Positions 1-7,658 are shown, numbered from the stretch's first letter. The stretch is 7,805 nucleotides of DNA from an uncultured Actinotalea sp. (GCF_946885855.1 NZ_CAMPHH010000161.1:1-7805), one strand, 5' to 3'. Numbers and translations: made by a program. Notes: generated by a model not told the origin, from the sequence alone.

Positions 1-94
1 CCGTGCTGTCCGGGCCGGGCGTGCCTGCGGTTGCCGCGGGACGTGCCGACCACGCCGATCCGGTGACGGCGCTGGGTCCCCGGCGCCGCGTCAC

Positions 95-100
95 CTATCC
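95..100 (+). promoter_or_regulatory. possible -10 element upstream of secG
   Basis: The hexamer TATCCT fits the TANNNT pattern of an actinobacterial housekeeping -10 box and lies about 55 nt upstream of the secG start codon, which would give a leader of roughly 50 nt. There is no convincing -35 match 16-18 nt upstream. The stretch 1-155 holds no recognisable gene: the reading frames there give no protein I know, and none resembles the end of triosephosphate isomerase, which often precedes secG in actinobacteria. This call is by pattern only. Confidence 0.25.
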
Positions 101-155
101 TTGACCGGGCGCCCGCCGGTGCCTGCTGCCGCACGAGTGAGGAACAGACGAGTTC

Positions 156-398
156 GTGGACGTCCTGCGCATCATCCTTCAGGTCCTGCTGGTGCTCACC
201 AGCTTCCTCGTGATCGTGCTCGTGCTGCTGCACAAGGGCAAGGGAGGTGGCCTGTCCGACATGTTCGGCGGGGGCATCTCCAGCGGCGCCGGCAGCTCCG
301 GTGTGGCGGAGCGGAACCTCAACCGCATCACCATCGGCCTGGCCGTCCTGTGGGCGGTCATCATCGTGCTCCTGGGCCTGATCCAGCGCGTCAGCTGA
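156..398 (+). CDS. secG: preprotein translocase subunit SecG
   Basis: This encodes an 80-residue SecG, the small non-essential partner of SecY and SecE in the membrane protein-export channel; it assists the SecA-driven translocation cycle. Two hydrophobic segments, about residues 3-24 and 58-77, flank a glycine/serine-rich cytoplasmic loop. The loop carries the family's HKGKGGGLSDMFGGG stretch (about 26-40) and the GVAERNLNRIT stretch (about 49-59) just before the second helix. Length and architecture are normal for an actinobacterial SecG. The GTG start is chosen because it begins directly at the first helix (MDVLRIIL). Its Shine-Dalgarno-like GAGG at 139-142 is somewhat far away (13 nt). 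rbpA follows after 15 nt on the same strand, so the two are probably co-transcribed. In many actinobacteria secG ends the gap-pgk-tpiA run; those genes would lie left of this window. Confidence 0.95.
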   Translation: MDVLRIILQVLLVLTSFLVIVLVLLHKGKGGGLSDMFGGGISSGAGSSGVAERNLNRITIGLAVLWAVIIVLLGLIQRVS

Positions 399-413
399 CA
401 ACGGAGGTCAACC

Positions 414-761
414 GTGGCGAGCGGTAGTGCAATTCGAGGGTCCCGCGTCGGTGCGGGTCCCATGGGTGAGGCGGAGCGCGGCGAGGCCGCCCCGCGGTTC
501 TGGGTGTCGTACTGGTGCGCGAACGGGCACGAGACGCGACCGAGCTTCTCGGAGGAGGCCGGGGCCGAGGCCCCGGAGACGTGGGACTGCCCGCGGTGCG
601 GCTACCCGGCCGGCCAGGACCAGCAGAACCCGCCCTCCCCGGTGCGCAACGAGCCGTACAAGACGCACCTGGCGTACGTGAAGGAGCGGCGCACCGACGA
701 GGACGGCGCCGCGATCCTGGACGAGGCGCTGGCAGCGCTGCGGGCGCGCCGCGGCGGCTGA
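414..761 (+). CDS. rbpA: RNA polymerase-binding protein RbpA
   Basis: This encodes a 115-residue RbpA, an actinobacterial transcription factor that binds RNA polymerase and group I/II sigma factors, stabilises the promoter open complex and influences rifampicin tolerance. An N-terminal tail carries the IRGSRVG motif (about 7-13). The core follows with a C-x3-H ... C-x2-C zinc-site pattern at C35, H39, C59 and C62. A linker (about 70-83) leads to a C-terminal helical sigma-interaction region (about 84-114) that keeps the T-H and E-R-R positions (T84, H85, E91-R93). The GTG start has a strong GGAGG at 403-407, spaced 6 nt. An internal ATG (Met17) is less likely because it would remove the conserved tail. 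The gene sits 15 nt behind secG. The zinc ligands are kept, as in Streptomyces and unlike M. tuberculosis RbpA. The sigma-interaction helix departs from the usual THWDML sequence. Family assignment is firm; functional details come from studied homologues. Confidence 0.92.
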   Translation: MASGSAIRGSRVGAGPMGEAERGEAAPRFWVSYWCANGHETRPSFSEEAGAEAPETWDCPRCGYPAGQDQQNPPSPVRNEPYKTHLAYVKERRTDEDGAAILDEALAALRARRGG

Positions 762-779
762 GCCCGACCGCCTGACAGC

Positions 780-799
780 GCCCGACCGAGCCCGACCGA
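780..799 (+). repeat. tandem 10-nt repeat downstream of rbpA
   Basis: Two exact tandem copies of GCCCGACCGA occupy 780-789 and 790-799. A related copy, GCCCGACCG, starts right after the rbpA stop codon at 762-770, and a partial one (GCCCGAAC) is at 804-811. The second tandem copy supplies part of the left arm of the hairpin at 796-827. Most likely this is a small slippage duplication in a GC-rich 3' region. No function can be assigned. Confidence 0.6.
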
Positions 800-827
800 G
801 CACGCCCGAACGGGGCGGAGCGCTCGG
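796..827 (+). terminator. possible GC-rich hairpin after rbpA
   Basis: CCGAGC (796-801) pairs with GCTCGG (822-827). Within it CGCCC (803-807) pairs with GGGCG (813-817), leaving a 5-nt loop and an asymmetric internal loop. The structure begins 34 nt after the rbpA stop codon. It has no T tract, as is common for actinobacterial terminators, so it could assist termination of secG-rbpA. It is weaker than the inverted repeat at 850-888. Confidence 0.4.
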
Positions 828-849
828 CCAGTACCGCCGGCGCGGACAT

Positions 850-888
850 GACGCGAGCCCGGACCCCGTGGGGGTCAGGGCTCGCGTC
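850..888. terminator. bidirectional terminator hairpin between rbpA and pgl
   Basis: The outer arms GACGCGAGCCC (850-860) and GGGCTCGCGTC (878-888) pair perfectly over 11 bp. One G/A mismatch follows, then GACCCC (862-867) pairs with GGGGTC (871-876) around a 3-nt GTG loop. The result is a 17-bp, nearly perfect GC-rich stem between two convergent genes, 88 nt after the rbpA stop and 25 nt after the end of pgl. Its symmetry lets it act on both strands. No T tract follows on either strand, which is common for terminators in high-GC actinobacteria. Termination is inferred from structure and position. Confidence 0.8.
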
Positions 889-913
889 GTCGTCCGGGCG
901 GTCGCGGCCTCGC

Positions 914-1705
914 TCAGGCCGGCGCGGGCCCGGCAGCGGCCGCGACGTCCAGGAGCCACAGCGTGCGCCGACGGCCGAGGGCGGCCGTGGCGGGGGTGCT
1001 GGCCACCTCGTCGCCGGCGAGGGCGCGCGCGGCGGCCCCCGCCTTGTCCGCCCCGGCCACTACCAGCCAGACCTCCTGCGCCGCCTCGATCGCGGGCCAG
1101 GTGAGGCTGACCCGCTCCGGCGGAGGCTTGGGCGAGCCGTGCACCCCGACGACCGTCCGGTCGACCACGGTGAGGCCCTCGTGCCCCGGGAAGAGCGACG
1201 CGACGTGGCCGTCCGGCCCCATGCCGAAGAGCAGCACGTCGAAGGCCGGGACGGCGGGTCCCGCGTCGTCGGCGCCCTCGGCCTCGTCCGCGAACCGGGC
1301 GAGCTCGGCGGCGTAGGCCGCGGCCGAGTCCTCGGGCGTCGTGATGCCCGGGGCGTCCGCCGCGGGCATCGGGTGGACGTTCTCCGCCGGGATCGGCAGC
1401 GCGTCGAGGAGGGCGTCGCGGGCCTGGGTCTCGTTGCGGTCCGGGTGCCCGGCGGGCAGGAAGCGCTCGTCACCCCACCACAGGTGCACGCCCGTCCAGT
1501 CGACGGCGTCCCGCAGCGGGGAGGCGGCCACCTCCCGCAGCGTGGCGATGCCGACGGTGCCGCCGGTGAGGCCCACGTGCAGCGGGTGGTGCGTCGACTG
1601 GGCGTCCAGCAGGTGCAGCAGGAGGCGCGCCGCCGTGGCGCGTCCCACCGTCGCGGCGTCGGGGTGCACGACGACGACGCGTCCGTGCGGTGTGGTGGTG
1701 CTCAT
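914..1705 (-). CDS. pgl: 6-phosphogluconolactonase
   Basis: This encodes a 263-residue 6-phosphogluconolactonase (glucosamine-6-phosphate isomerase/deaminase-like fold). It is a cytosolic enzyme that hydrolyses 6-phospho-glucono-lactone to 6-phosphogluconate, the second step of the oxidative pentose phosphate pathway. Visible family motifs are LTGGT (46-50, phosphate-binding loop), WWGDERF (76-82), HPDRN (87-91), FGMGPDGHVASLFPGH (160-175, with the conserved DGH) and a PPERVSLT segment (195-202). Length is normal for the bacterial DevB/SOL-type enzyme. The ATG start overlaps the opcA stop codon by 4 nt (ATGA), which suggests translational coupling. A purine-rich GGAGAGG (complement of 1717-1723) lies 11 nt upstream. 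This frame stays open further upstream, inside opcA, but that part is not homologous to the family. It is the last gene of the tal-zwf-opcA-pgl unit and ends just before the convergent terminator. Confidence 0.95.
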   Translation of the reverse strand: MSTTTPHGRVVVVHPDAATVGRATAARLLLHLLDAQSTHHPLHVGLTGGTVGIATLREVAASPLRDAVDWTGVHLWWGDERFLPAGHPDRNETQARDALLDALPIPAENVHPMPAADAPGITTPEDSAAAYAAELARFADEAEGADDAGPAVPAFDVLLFGMGPDGHVASLFPGHEGLTVVDRTVVGVHGSPKPPPERVSLTWPAIEAAQEVWLVVAGADKAGAAARALAGDEVASTPATAALGRRRTLWLLDVAAAAGPAPA

Positions 1706-2622
1706 CGCGTCACGATCCTCTCCAGTCCGTCGACCAGGACCTCTCCGTAGACCTCGTCGGGGTCGAGCCGGCGGAGCTCCTCCGCCAGGCACTCGCTCAG
1801 GGTGCGGATGGGCATGCCCACCCGCTGCTCGGGCTGGCCCGGTTGCTGCAGGGTCGCGACCCGTCCGTCGGGCCGGTCGACGACGACCGGCCCGGAGGCG
1901 CGCTCGAGCACGACCTCGACCACGCCCTGCACGCCCGGCACGCGGACGAGCTCGACGGGGCAGTCGAGTCCGTGCGCCAGCCACGCGGCGAGCAGCACCA
2001 CCGAGGGGTGCGTCTCGTGCCCGGTGACCCGGGCGGCCGTGACCGGCTCGTACGGCGGCTGGTCCAGCGCGGCGGCCAGGAGCGCCCGCCAGACCGTCAG
2101 GCGCGTCCACGCGATGTCGGTGTCGCCCGCCGCATGGTGCTGCTGGAGCTCCCGCAGGCTCCGCAACGGGTCGGCCGCCCCCACGGAGTCGGTGATGCGG
2201 CGCTGTGCCATGGCACCCAGCGGGTCCTCCGCGGGTGCGGCCGGGTGCTCGCCCGGCCACCACGCGACGATCGGCGCGTCCGGCAGCAGCAGGGGCGTCA
2301 CGAGCGTGTCGGCGTGCTCGAGCATCTCGCCCGAGGCGCGCAGGACCACGACCTCGCTGGCCCCGGCGTCCCCGCCGACCCGGATCTGGGCGTCCAGGCG
2401 GCTGCGGTCGCCGTCGTCCCCGCGGGCGAGCACGATGACGCGGCACGGGTGCTCCCGGCTCGCGGCGTTCGCGACGGAGACGGCCTCCTCGAGGCCGTCC
2501 TCGGCGACGTCGATGACGAGCGTCAGGACCCGGCCGAGCGCCACCGCGCCGCCCTCGTCACGCAGGCGCAGCAGCGCCTTCGCCACCTCCGACGTCGTCG
2601 TGCCGGGCAGGTCGTGGATCAC
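1702..2622 (-). CDS. opcA: glucose-6-phosphate dehydrogenase assembly protein OpcA
   Basis: This encodes a 306-residue OpcA, the accessory protein found beside zwf in actinobacteria and cyanobacteria that is needed for full glucose-6-phosphate dehydrogenase activity, probably through assembly or allosteric activation. Recognisable conserved segments are the N-terminal MIHDLPGTTTSEV, the CRVIVLARGD strand region (60-69), WWPGEHP (121-127), RRITDS (141-146), DIAWTRLTVWR (169-179) and the C-terminal LAEELRRLDPDEVYGEVL (279-296). Length is normal. I see no catalytic motif, which suits a non-enzymatic partner. The GTG start has GAGAGGGG (complement of 2629-2636) spaced 6 nt and lies 31 nt after the zwf stop. 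The stop codon overlaps the pgl start (ATGA). Product identity is secure from sequence and context; the biochemical mechanism is known only in outline for the family. Confidence 0.95.
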   Translation of the reverse strand: MIHDLPGTTTSEVAKALLRLRDEGGAVALGRVLTLVIDVAEDGLEEAVSVANAASREHPCRVIVLARGDDGDRSRLDAQIRVGGDAGASEVVVLRASGEMLEHADTLVTPLLLPDAPIVAWWPGEHPAAPAEDPLGAMAQRRITDSVGAADPLRSLRELQQHHAAGDTDIAWTRLTVWRALLAAALDQPPYEPVTAARVTGHETHPSVVLLAAWLAHGLDCPVELVRVPGVQGVVEVVLERASGPVVVDRPDGRVATLQQPGQPEQRVGMPIRTLSECLAEELRRLDPDEVYGEVLVDGLERIVTR

Positions 2623-2653
2623 CCTCGTCCCCTCTCGTCGGTGCGGCGCGCGC

Positions 2654-4195
2654 TCACGGCCGCCGCCACGCGCGGCCGTCGCGCGCCATCATCGCGTCGG
2701 CCGAGTCCGGCCCCCACGTCCCGGAGCGGTACGGCTCGGGGCGCCCGTGCCGGGCCCAGTACGCGGTGATGGGGTCGAGGATCTTCCAGCTGAGCTCGAC
2801 CTCCTCGTGCCGGGGGAAGAGCGGGGGGTCGCCCAGGAGCACGTCGAGGATGAGCCGCTCGTACGCCTCGGGGGAGGACTCGGTGAAGGCGTGCCCGTAC
2901 CCGAAGTCCATCGTGACGTCGCGGACCTCCATCGCCGTGCCGGGCACCTTGGAGCCGAAGCGCATCGTGACGCCCTCGTCGGGCTGCACCCGGATGACCA
3001 GGGCGTTGTTGCCCAGCTCCTCGGTCGCGGTGGACTCGAACGGCAGGTGCGGCGCCTTCTTGAAGACGACGGCGATCTCGGTCACGCGCCGGCCGAGGCG
3101 CTTGCCCGCGCGCAGGTAGAACGGGACGCCCGCCCAGCGCCGCGTGTCGATGTCCAGGCGGATCGCGGCGTACGTCTCGGTCGCGGAGTCCGGGCCGATG
3201 CCCTGCTCGTCGAGGTAGCCGACGACCTCCTCGCCGCCCTGCCAGCCGGCGGCGTACTGGCCGCGCGCCGTGTGCAGGTCGAGGTCCTTGGGGATGCGGA
3301 CGGCCGAGAGCACCTTCTCCTTCTCGGCGCGCAGCGCGTCGGCGTCGAAGGAGACGGGCTCCTCCATGGCCGTCAGGGCGAGCAGCTGCAGCAGGTGGTT
3401 CTGGATGACGTCCCGGGCGGCGCCGATGCCGTCGTAGTAGCCGGCCCGCCCGCCGATGCCGATGTCCTCGGCCATCGTGATCTGGACGTGGTCCACGAAG
3501 TGCGCGTTCCAGATCGGCTCGAACAGCTGGTTGGCGAACCGCAGCGCCAGCATGTTCTGGACCGTCTCCTTGCCGAGGTAGTGGTCGATCCGGAAGACGG
3601 ACTCCGGCTCGAACACCTCGGACACGACGTCGTTGAGCTCCCGCGCGCTGGCGAGGTCGTGGCCGAACGGCTTCTCGACGACGACGCGTCGCCACGCCCC
3701 GTCGCGCTGCTGGGACAGCCCCGAGCGCGCGAGCTGGCGGCACACCAGGGGGAAGGCGCCCGGCGGGACCGACAGGTAGAACGCGTGGTTGCCCCCGGTG
3801 CCCCGCTCGGCGTCGAGCGCGGCGACCGTCGAGCTCAGGCGGTCGAACGCGGCGTCGTCGTCGAACTCGCCCTGGACGAACCGGATGCCCTCCGCGAGCT
3901 GCTTCCAGGTGCTCTCCCGGAAGGGCGTGCGGGCGTTGGCCCGGACGGCGTCGTGGACGACCTCCGCGAAGTCCTGGGTCGCCCAGTCCCGCCGCGCGAA
4001 GCCGGTGAGGGCGAAGCCCGGCGGCAGCAGCCCGCGGTTGGCGAGGTCGTACACGGCCGGCATGAGCTTGCGCCGGGCGAGGTCGCCGGTGACACCGAAG
4101 ATGACGAGGCCGCACGGCCCGGCGATGCGCGGCAGCCGCCGGTCCCGCGGGTCCCGCAGCGGGTTGCCGCCGGCGGTGACGGGGTTCGGGCTCAC
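2654..4195 (-). CDS. zwf: glucose-6-phosphate 1-dehydrogenase
   Basis: This encodes a 513-residue cytosolic glucose-6-phosphate dehydrogenase, which oxidises glucose 6-phosphate to 6-phosphogluconolactone and is a major NADPH source. The N-terminal Rossmann domain holds GVTGDLA (34-40) followed by R41, R42 and K43, and EKPFGHDL (174-181). The substrate and catalytic signature RIDHYLGKE is at 202-210. His205 and His267 are spaced 62 residues, exactly as the catalytic histidine pair of the Leuconostoc enzyme, so they are the likely equivalents. The C-terminal beta+alpha domain includes YLRAGKRL (360-367). Length is normal for an actinobacterial Zwf. The GTG start gives the family-typical NPLRD...[11 protein letters not shown]-terminus and overlaps the tal stop by 4 nt (GTGA). 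opcA follows 31 nt downstream, as expected for its assembly partner. NADP preference is inferred from the basic residues after the dinucleotide loop, not measured. Confidence 0.97.
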   Translation of the reverse strand: MSPNPVTAGGNPLRDPRDRRLPRIAGPCGLVIFGVTGDLARRKLMPAVYDLANRGLLPPGFALTGFARRDWATQDFAEVVHDAVRANARTPFRESTWKQLAEGIRFVQGEFDDDAAFDRLSSTVAALDAERGTGGNHAFYLSVPPGAFPLVCRQLARSGLSQQRDGAWRRVVVEKPFGHDLASARELNDVVSEVFEPESVFRIDHYLGKETVQNMLALRFANQLFEPIWNAHFVDHVQITMAEDIGIGGRAGYYDGIGAARDVIQNHLLQLLALTAMEEPVSFDADALRAEKEKVLSAVRIPKDLDLHTARGQYAAGWQGGEEVVGYLDEQGIGPDSATETYAAIRLDIDTRRWAGVPFYLRAGKRLGRRVTEIAVVFKKAPHLPFESTATEELGNNALVIRVQPDEGVTMRFGSKVPGTAMEVRDVTMDFGYGHAFTESSPEAYERLILDVLLGDPPLFPRHEEVELSWKILDPITAYWARHGRPEPYRSGTWGPDSADAMMARDGRAWRRP

Positions 4196-5340
4196 GCGGC
4201 CGGCCCTCCCGGGCGCGCGTCCCGCAGCCCCGCGGTGACCGTCTGCAGCAGCTCGTCCCAGCTCGCCTCGAACTTGTCGACACCCTCGTCCTCGAGCTGC
4301 GCCGTCACCGCGTCGATGTCGATCCCGAGCGCGGCGAGGCGCTCGAGGCGCGTGGCGGCGTCGTCGTAGGCGGGCGTCACCGTGTCCCCGCGGACGTCGC
4401 CGTGCTCCGCGACGGCCTCGAGGGTCTTGCCCGGCATGGTGTTGACGGTGTCCGGGGCGACGAGCTCGTCGACGTAGAGGGTGTCCGGGTAGGCGGGGTC
4501 CTTGACGCCGGTCGACGCCCACAGCGGCCGCTGCGGCTGGGCGCCCGCGGTCGCCAGACCGCGCCAGCGCTCGGAGGCGGAGACCTCCTCGAAGTACCGG
4601 TAGGCGAGGCGGGCGTTCGCGATGGCGATCGTGCCGCGCAGGTCCGCCGCCTCGGGCGTGCCGAGGGCGTCGAGCTGCGGGTCGACGGCGGCGTCCACAC
4701 GGGACACGAAGAAGGAGGCGACGGACTCGATCGTCGTGAGGTCGAGGCCCTTGGCGCGTGCCTGCTCGAGACCGTCGAGGTAGGCGTCGACGACCGCGCG
4801 GTAACGCTCGAGCGAGAAGATGAGCGTGACGTTGACGCTGATGCCCTCGGCGATCGCGGCCGTGATCGCCGGGAGGCCCTCGACCGTGGCGGGGATCTTG
4901 ATGAAGAGGTTCGGGCGGTCCACGGTCGCCCACAGCCGCCGCGCCGCCGCGAGCGTGGCCTCGGTGTCCCGGGCCAGCCGGGGGTCGACCTCGAGCGAGA
5001 CGCGGCCGTCGCGCCCCGTGGCCCGGTGGACCGGGGCGAGGACGTCGCACGCCTCGCGGACGTCGTCGGTCGTGATGGCGGACACGGCGTCGTCGACCGA
5101 GGCGCCGGCGGCCGCGAGCTCGCGCAGCTGCTCGTCGTAGGCGTCGCCCTTCGCCAGGGCCGACGCGAAGATCGTGGGGTTGGTGGTCACGCCGACCACG
5201 CCGCGCTCGGTGACGAGGCGCTGGAGGCCGCCGCCGCGCAGGAGCTCGCGGGACAGGTCGTCGAGCCAGACCGCGACGCCTGCCTCACGCAGACGGGCGA
5301 GCGGGGCGGGCAGGGTGGCTGCGGTGTCGTGCTCGGTCAT
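4192..5340 (-). CDS. tal: transaldolase
   Basis: This encodes a 382-residue transaldolase, which moves a dihydroxyacetone unit from sedoheptulose 7-phosphate to glyceraldehyde 3-phosphate in the non-oxidative pentose phosphate pathway. Family landmarks are [10 protein letters not shown] (24-33, with the conserved acidic residue of the DLS segment), GVTTNPTIF (50-58), VSLEVDP (114-120), NLFIKIPAT (144-152, Lys148 being the probable Schiff-base lysine) and [13 protein letters not shown] (168-180). The length of about 380 residues matches the longer actinobacterial/cyanobacterial class rather than the E. coli TalB class of about 317. The ATG start has GGAGGAA (complement of 5343-5349) immediately upstream, with slightly tight spacing. 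The frame is open further upstream but shows no family similarity there. It is the first gene of the tightly packed tal-zwf-opcA-pgl group and lies 146 nt after tkt. Its stop overlaps the zwf start. Confidence 0.96.
   Translation of the reverse strand: MTEHDTAATLPAPLARLREAGVAVWLDDLSRELLRGGGLQRLVTERGVVGVTTNPTIFASALAKGDAYDEQLRELAAAGASVDDAVSAITTDDVREACDVLAPVHRATGRDGRVSLEVDPRLARDTEATLAAARRLWATVDRPNLFIKIPATVEGLPAITAAIAEGISVNVTLIFSLERYRAVVDAYLDGLEQARAKGLDLTTIESVASFFVSRVDAAVDPQLDALGTPEAADLRGTIAIANARLAYRYFEEVSASERWRGLATAGAQPQRPLWASTGVKDPAYPDTLYVDELVAPDTVNTMPGKTLEAVAEHGDVRGDTVTPAYDDAATRLERLAALGIDIDAVTAQLEDEGVDKFEASWDELLQTVTAGLRDARPGGPAA
4204..4210 (-). promoter_or_regulatory. zwf ribosome-binding site inside the end of tal
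   Basis: On the - strand this reads GGGAGGG, 8 nt before the zwf GTG start and inside the last codons of tal. It supports the GTG at 4193-4195 as the true start, even though that codon overlaps the tal stop. No other start codon gives the conserved N-terminus. Confidence 0.65.
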
Positions 5341-5444
5341 CGTTCCTCCAGCGGTGTGCGGGGACGGGCGGCGAGTCGGTGGGGAGGCGAGGCGACGGGT
5401 CGCGTCGGCGGGCCGGTCGTGGTCCGGGCGGAACCGCCGCAGAG

Positions 5445-5480
5445 CCCGCGGCCGGGGACGGTCGCGTCCCCGGCCGCGGG
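5445..5480 (-). terminator. perfect 16-bp hairpin between tkt and tal
   Basis: Positions 5445-5460 and 5465-5480 are exact reverse complements (16 bp, nearly all G/C) around a 4-nt loop. The stem begins 6 nt after the tkt stop codon. There is no T tract after it on the - strand. By structure and placement it is a terminator or partial attenuator of tkt transcription, or a 3' stabilising stem. The remaining part of the gap (5341-5444) shows no clear -10/-35 pair on the - strand. Whether tal has its own promoter or relies on readthrough therefore cannot be settled from sequence. Confidence 0.75.
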
Positions 5481-5486
5481 TGCGGC

Positions 5487-7655
5487 TCAGCGGTCGGCCG
5501 TGCCCCCCTCGGTGGGACGGGGGCCCCCGCCCGGCGTCGCCGAGGCGAGGCCCGCGAGCGACTCCCGGGCGGCGGCCGCGACGGCCTCGGGGGTGAGCCC
5601 GAACTCGCGGAACAGGGTCGTGAAGTCCGCGGACGCGCCGAAGTGCTCGATGGAGACCGTCCGGCCCGCGTCCCCGACGAGCTCGCGCCACCCGAGGGCG
5701 ACACCGGCCTCGACGGAGACCCGCGCCCGCACGGATGCCGGTAGGACCTGCTCGCGGTACTCCGCCGGCTGCTCGTCGAACCACTCGCGGCACGGCACGG
5801 AGACGACCCGGGTGGGCACGCCGTCGGCCTGGAGCGCCTCGCGCGCGGCGACCGCGACCTGCACCTCGGAGCCGGACGCGAGGAGGATGACCTCCGGGGC
5901 GCCTCCGGTCGCCTCCGCCAGGACGTAGGCGCCACGGGCGACGCCGTCGGCCGCCGCGAAGGCGTCGCCCTCGGCAGCGCCCTCACCGCGGGTGAAGGTC
6001 GGGACGTTCTGGCGCGTCAGCACGATGCCGGCGGGGTTGGCCGTGCGCTCGAGCACGGTGCGCCACGCCCAGGACACCTCGTTCGCGTCGGCGGGCCGGA
6101 CGACGTCCAGGCCCGGGATGGCGCGCAGCGCGGCGAGGTGCTCGATCGGCTGGTGCGTCGGGCCGTCCTCGCCGAGCCCGATCGAGTCGTGCGTCCACAC
6201 GAACGTCGTCGGGATCTGCATGAGCGCGGCGAGCCGCACGGCCGGGCGCATGTAGTCGGAGAACACGAGGAACGTGCCGCCGTACGGACGAGTGCCGCCG
6301 TGCAGCGTGATCCCGTTGAGGATCGCGCCCATGGCGTGCTCGCGGATGCCGAAGTGCATCGTGCGGCCGTACGGGTCACCCTGCCAGCTCTTGGTGGAGC
6401 GGTGGCTGGGAATGAAGGACGGCTCGCCCTCCATCGTCGTGTTGTTCGACTCGGCGAGGTCGGCCGAGCCGCCCCACAGCTCCGGGAGCACCGGGGCGAG
6501 TGCGGTGAGGACCTTGCCGGACGCCGCCCGCGTGGAGACGTCCTTGCCGCCCTCGAAGGTGGGCAGCGCGTCGGTCCAGCCGGCGGGCAGGCGCCGCTCG
6601 GCGAGCCGGTCGAAGAGCTCGGCCCGCTCCGGCTGCGCCGACCGCCAGGCCTGGAAGACCTCGTCCCAGGCCGCGTGGGCGGCGCGCCCGCGGTCCACGA
6701 CCTCCCGGGCGTGCGCGAGCACCTCGTCCTCGACGACGAAGGACTTCTCGGGATCGAAGCCCAGCAGCTCCTTGAGCGCCGCGACCTCCTCCGCGCCCAG
6801 CGCGGACCCGTGGATCTTGCCGGTGTTCTGCTTGGTCGGGGCCGGGTACCCGATGATGGTGCGTAGCGAGATGATCGACGGCCGCCCGGTCTCCGCCCGG
6901 GCCGCGCGCAGGGCTGCGGCGAGGGCCGGGACGTCCTCCTGGTACCCGTCGTCGCCGGCGGTCCAGTCGACGCGCTGGGTGTGCCAGCCGTAGGCCTCGT
7001 AGCGGGCGAGGACGTCCTCGGTGAACGCGACGTCGGTGTCGTCCTCGATCGAGATCTTGTTGTCGTCGTAGATCACGACGAGGTTGCCGAGCTCCTGGTG
7101 TCCGGCGAGCGAGGACGCCTCGGAGGTCACACCCTCCTGCAGGTCGCCGTCGGAGGCGATGGCCCAGATCGTGTGGTCGAACGGGCTCTGGCCGGCCGGG
7201 GTCGCCGGGTCGAAGAGGCCCCGCTCGCGCCGGGCCGCCATGGCCATGCCGACGGCGGACGCCAGGCCCTGGCCCAGCGGACCGGTCGTGATCTCGACGC
7301 CGTCGGTGTGCTTGTACTCCGGGTGGCCCGGGGTGCGGGAGCCCCAGGTCCGCAGGGCAGCGATGTCGTCCAGCGTGAGGTCGTAGCCCGACAGGTACAG
7401 CTGCAGGTACAGCGTCAGCGAGGAGTGGCCGGCGGAGAGGACGAACCGGTCGCGCCCCGCCCAGTGCGAGTCGCTCGGGTCGTGCTGGAGGAACTGCTGG
7501 AACAGCAGGTAGGCCGCGGGCGCCAGGCTCATCGCGGTGCCGGGGTGGCCGTTGCCGACCTTCTGCACCGCATCGGCCGCGAGCACCTTGAGGGTGTCGA
7601 CGGCGCGCCGGTCCAGATCGGTCCAGCGGAGGTCTTCGGAGGGGGGCACGTTCAC
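5487..7655 (-). CDS. tkt: transketolase
   Basis: This encodes a 722-residue thiamine-diphosphate-dependent transketolase, which transfers two-carbon ketol units between pentose phosphate and glycolytic sugars. The pyrophosphate-binding domain shows GNGHPGTA (35-42), a GHSSL segment (76-80), GPLGQG (125-130) and the ThDP/metal motif SDGDLQEG (168-175) ending near DDNK (197-200). The pyrimidine-binding domain has [10 protein letters not shown] (434-443, Glu439 the probable cofactor-activating glutamate) and the [16 protein letters not shown] stretch (488-503), with His489 and His501 kept. The C-terminal domain ends in a Gly/Pro/Thr-rich tail. The GTG start at 7655 is preferred because AAAGAGGT lies just upstream; a second GTG at 7649 is also possible. 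An in-frame ATG at 7691 would add 12 residues (MARTTPGRERGP) but has only a weak ribosome-binding site. Length is normal with either start. It is first in the pentose phosphate cluster and separated from tal by a hairpin. Confidence 0.96.
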   Translation of the reverse strand: MNVPPSEDLRWTDLDRRAVDTLKVLAADAVQKVGNGHPGTAMSLAPAAYLLFQQFLQHDPSDSHWAGRDRFVLSAGHSSLTLYLQLYLSGYDLTLDDIAALRTWGSRTPGHPEYKHTDGVEITTGPLGQGLASAVGMAMAARRERGLFDPATPAGQSPFDHTIWAIASDGDLQEGVTSEASSLAGHQELGNLVVIYDDNKISIEDDTDVAFTEDVLARYEAYGWHTQRVDWTAGDDGYQEDVPALAAALRAARAETGRPSIISLRTIIGYPAPTKQNTGKIHGSALGAEEVAALKELLGFDPEKSFVVEDEVLAHAREVVDRGRAAHAAWDEVFQAWRSAQPERAELFDRLAERRLPAGWTDALPTFEGGKDVSTRAASGKVLTALAPVLPELWGGSADLAESNNTTMEGEPSFIPSHRSTKSWQGDPYGRTMHFGIREHAMGAILNGITLHGGTRPYGGTFLVFSDYMRPAVRLAALMQIPTTFVWTHDSIGLGEDGPTHQPIEHLAALRAIPGLDVVRPADANEVSWAWRTVLERTANPAGIVLTRQNVPTFTRGEGAAEGDAFAAADGVARGAYVLAEATGGAPEVILLASGSEVQVAVAAREALQADGVPTRVVSVPCREWFDEQPAEYREQVLPASVRARVSVEAGVALGWRELVGDAGRTVSIEHFGASADFTTLFREFGLTPEAVAAAARESLAGLASATPGGGPRPTEGGTADR

Positions 7656-7658
7656 AGG

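Noticed and set aside
1..104. Open frame entering from the left edge and ending at 102-104, as a possible tail of tpiA
   Set aside because: The translation (ending GPRRRVTYP) does not resemble the triosephosphate isomerase C-terminus, so I treat this stretch as non-coding leader.
391..959. Overlapping - strand open frames of 152 and 183 codons opposite rbpA
   Set aside because: They are of Arg/Pro/Ala-rich composition, antisense to the well-supported rbpA and running through the terminator region; there is no sign of a real gene.
1706..2446. Upstream extension of the pgl frame, giving a 510-residue protein
   Set aside because: The extra part is an Arg/Pro/Ala-rich shadow of opcA. The Pgl family N-terminus begins at the ATG at 1705, which has the ATGA overlap.
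1802..4369. An 855-codon open frame on the + strand, antisense to opcA and zwf
   Set aside because: It runs through two well-identified genes on the other strand, shows no recognisable domain and is of low-complexity Arg/Ala/Pro/Val composition. Long antisense frames are expected where stop codons are rare because of high GC.
4196..5050. Upstream extension of the zwf frame into tal, giving a 798-residue protein
   Set aside because: The extension is an out-of-frame reading of tal. Similarity to glucose-6-phosphate dehydrogenase begins just after the GTG at 4195.
4402..5928. A 508-codon + strand open frame, antisense to tal and the end of tkt
   Set aside because: Same GC artefact: it crosses the tkt-tal intergenic hairpin and two real genes, with no family similarity.
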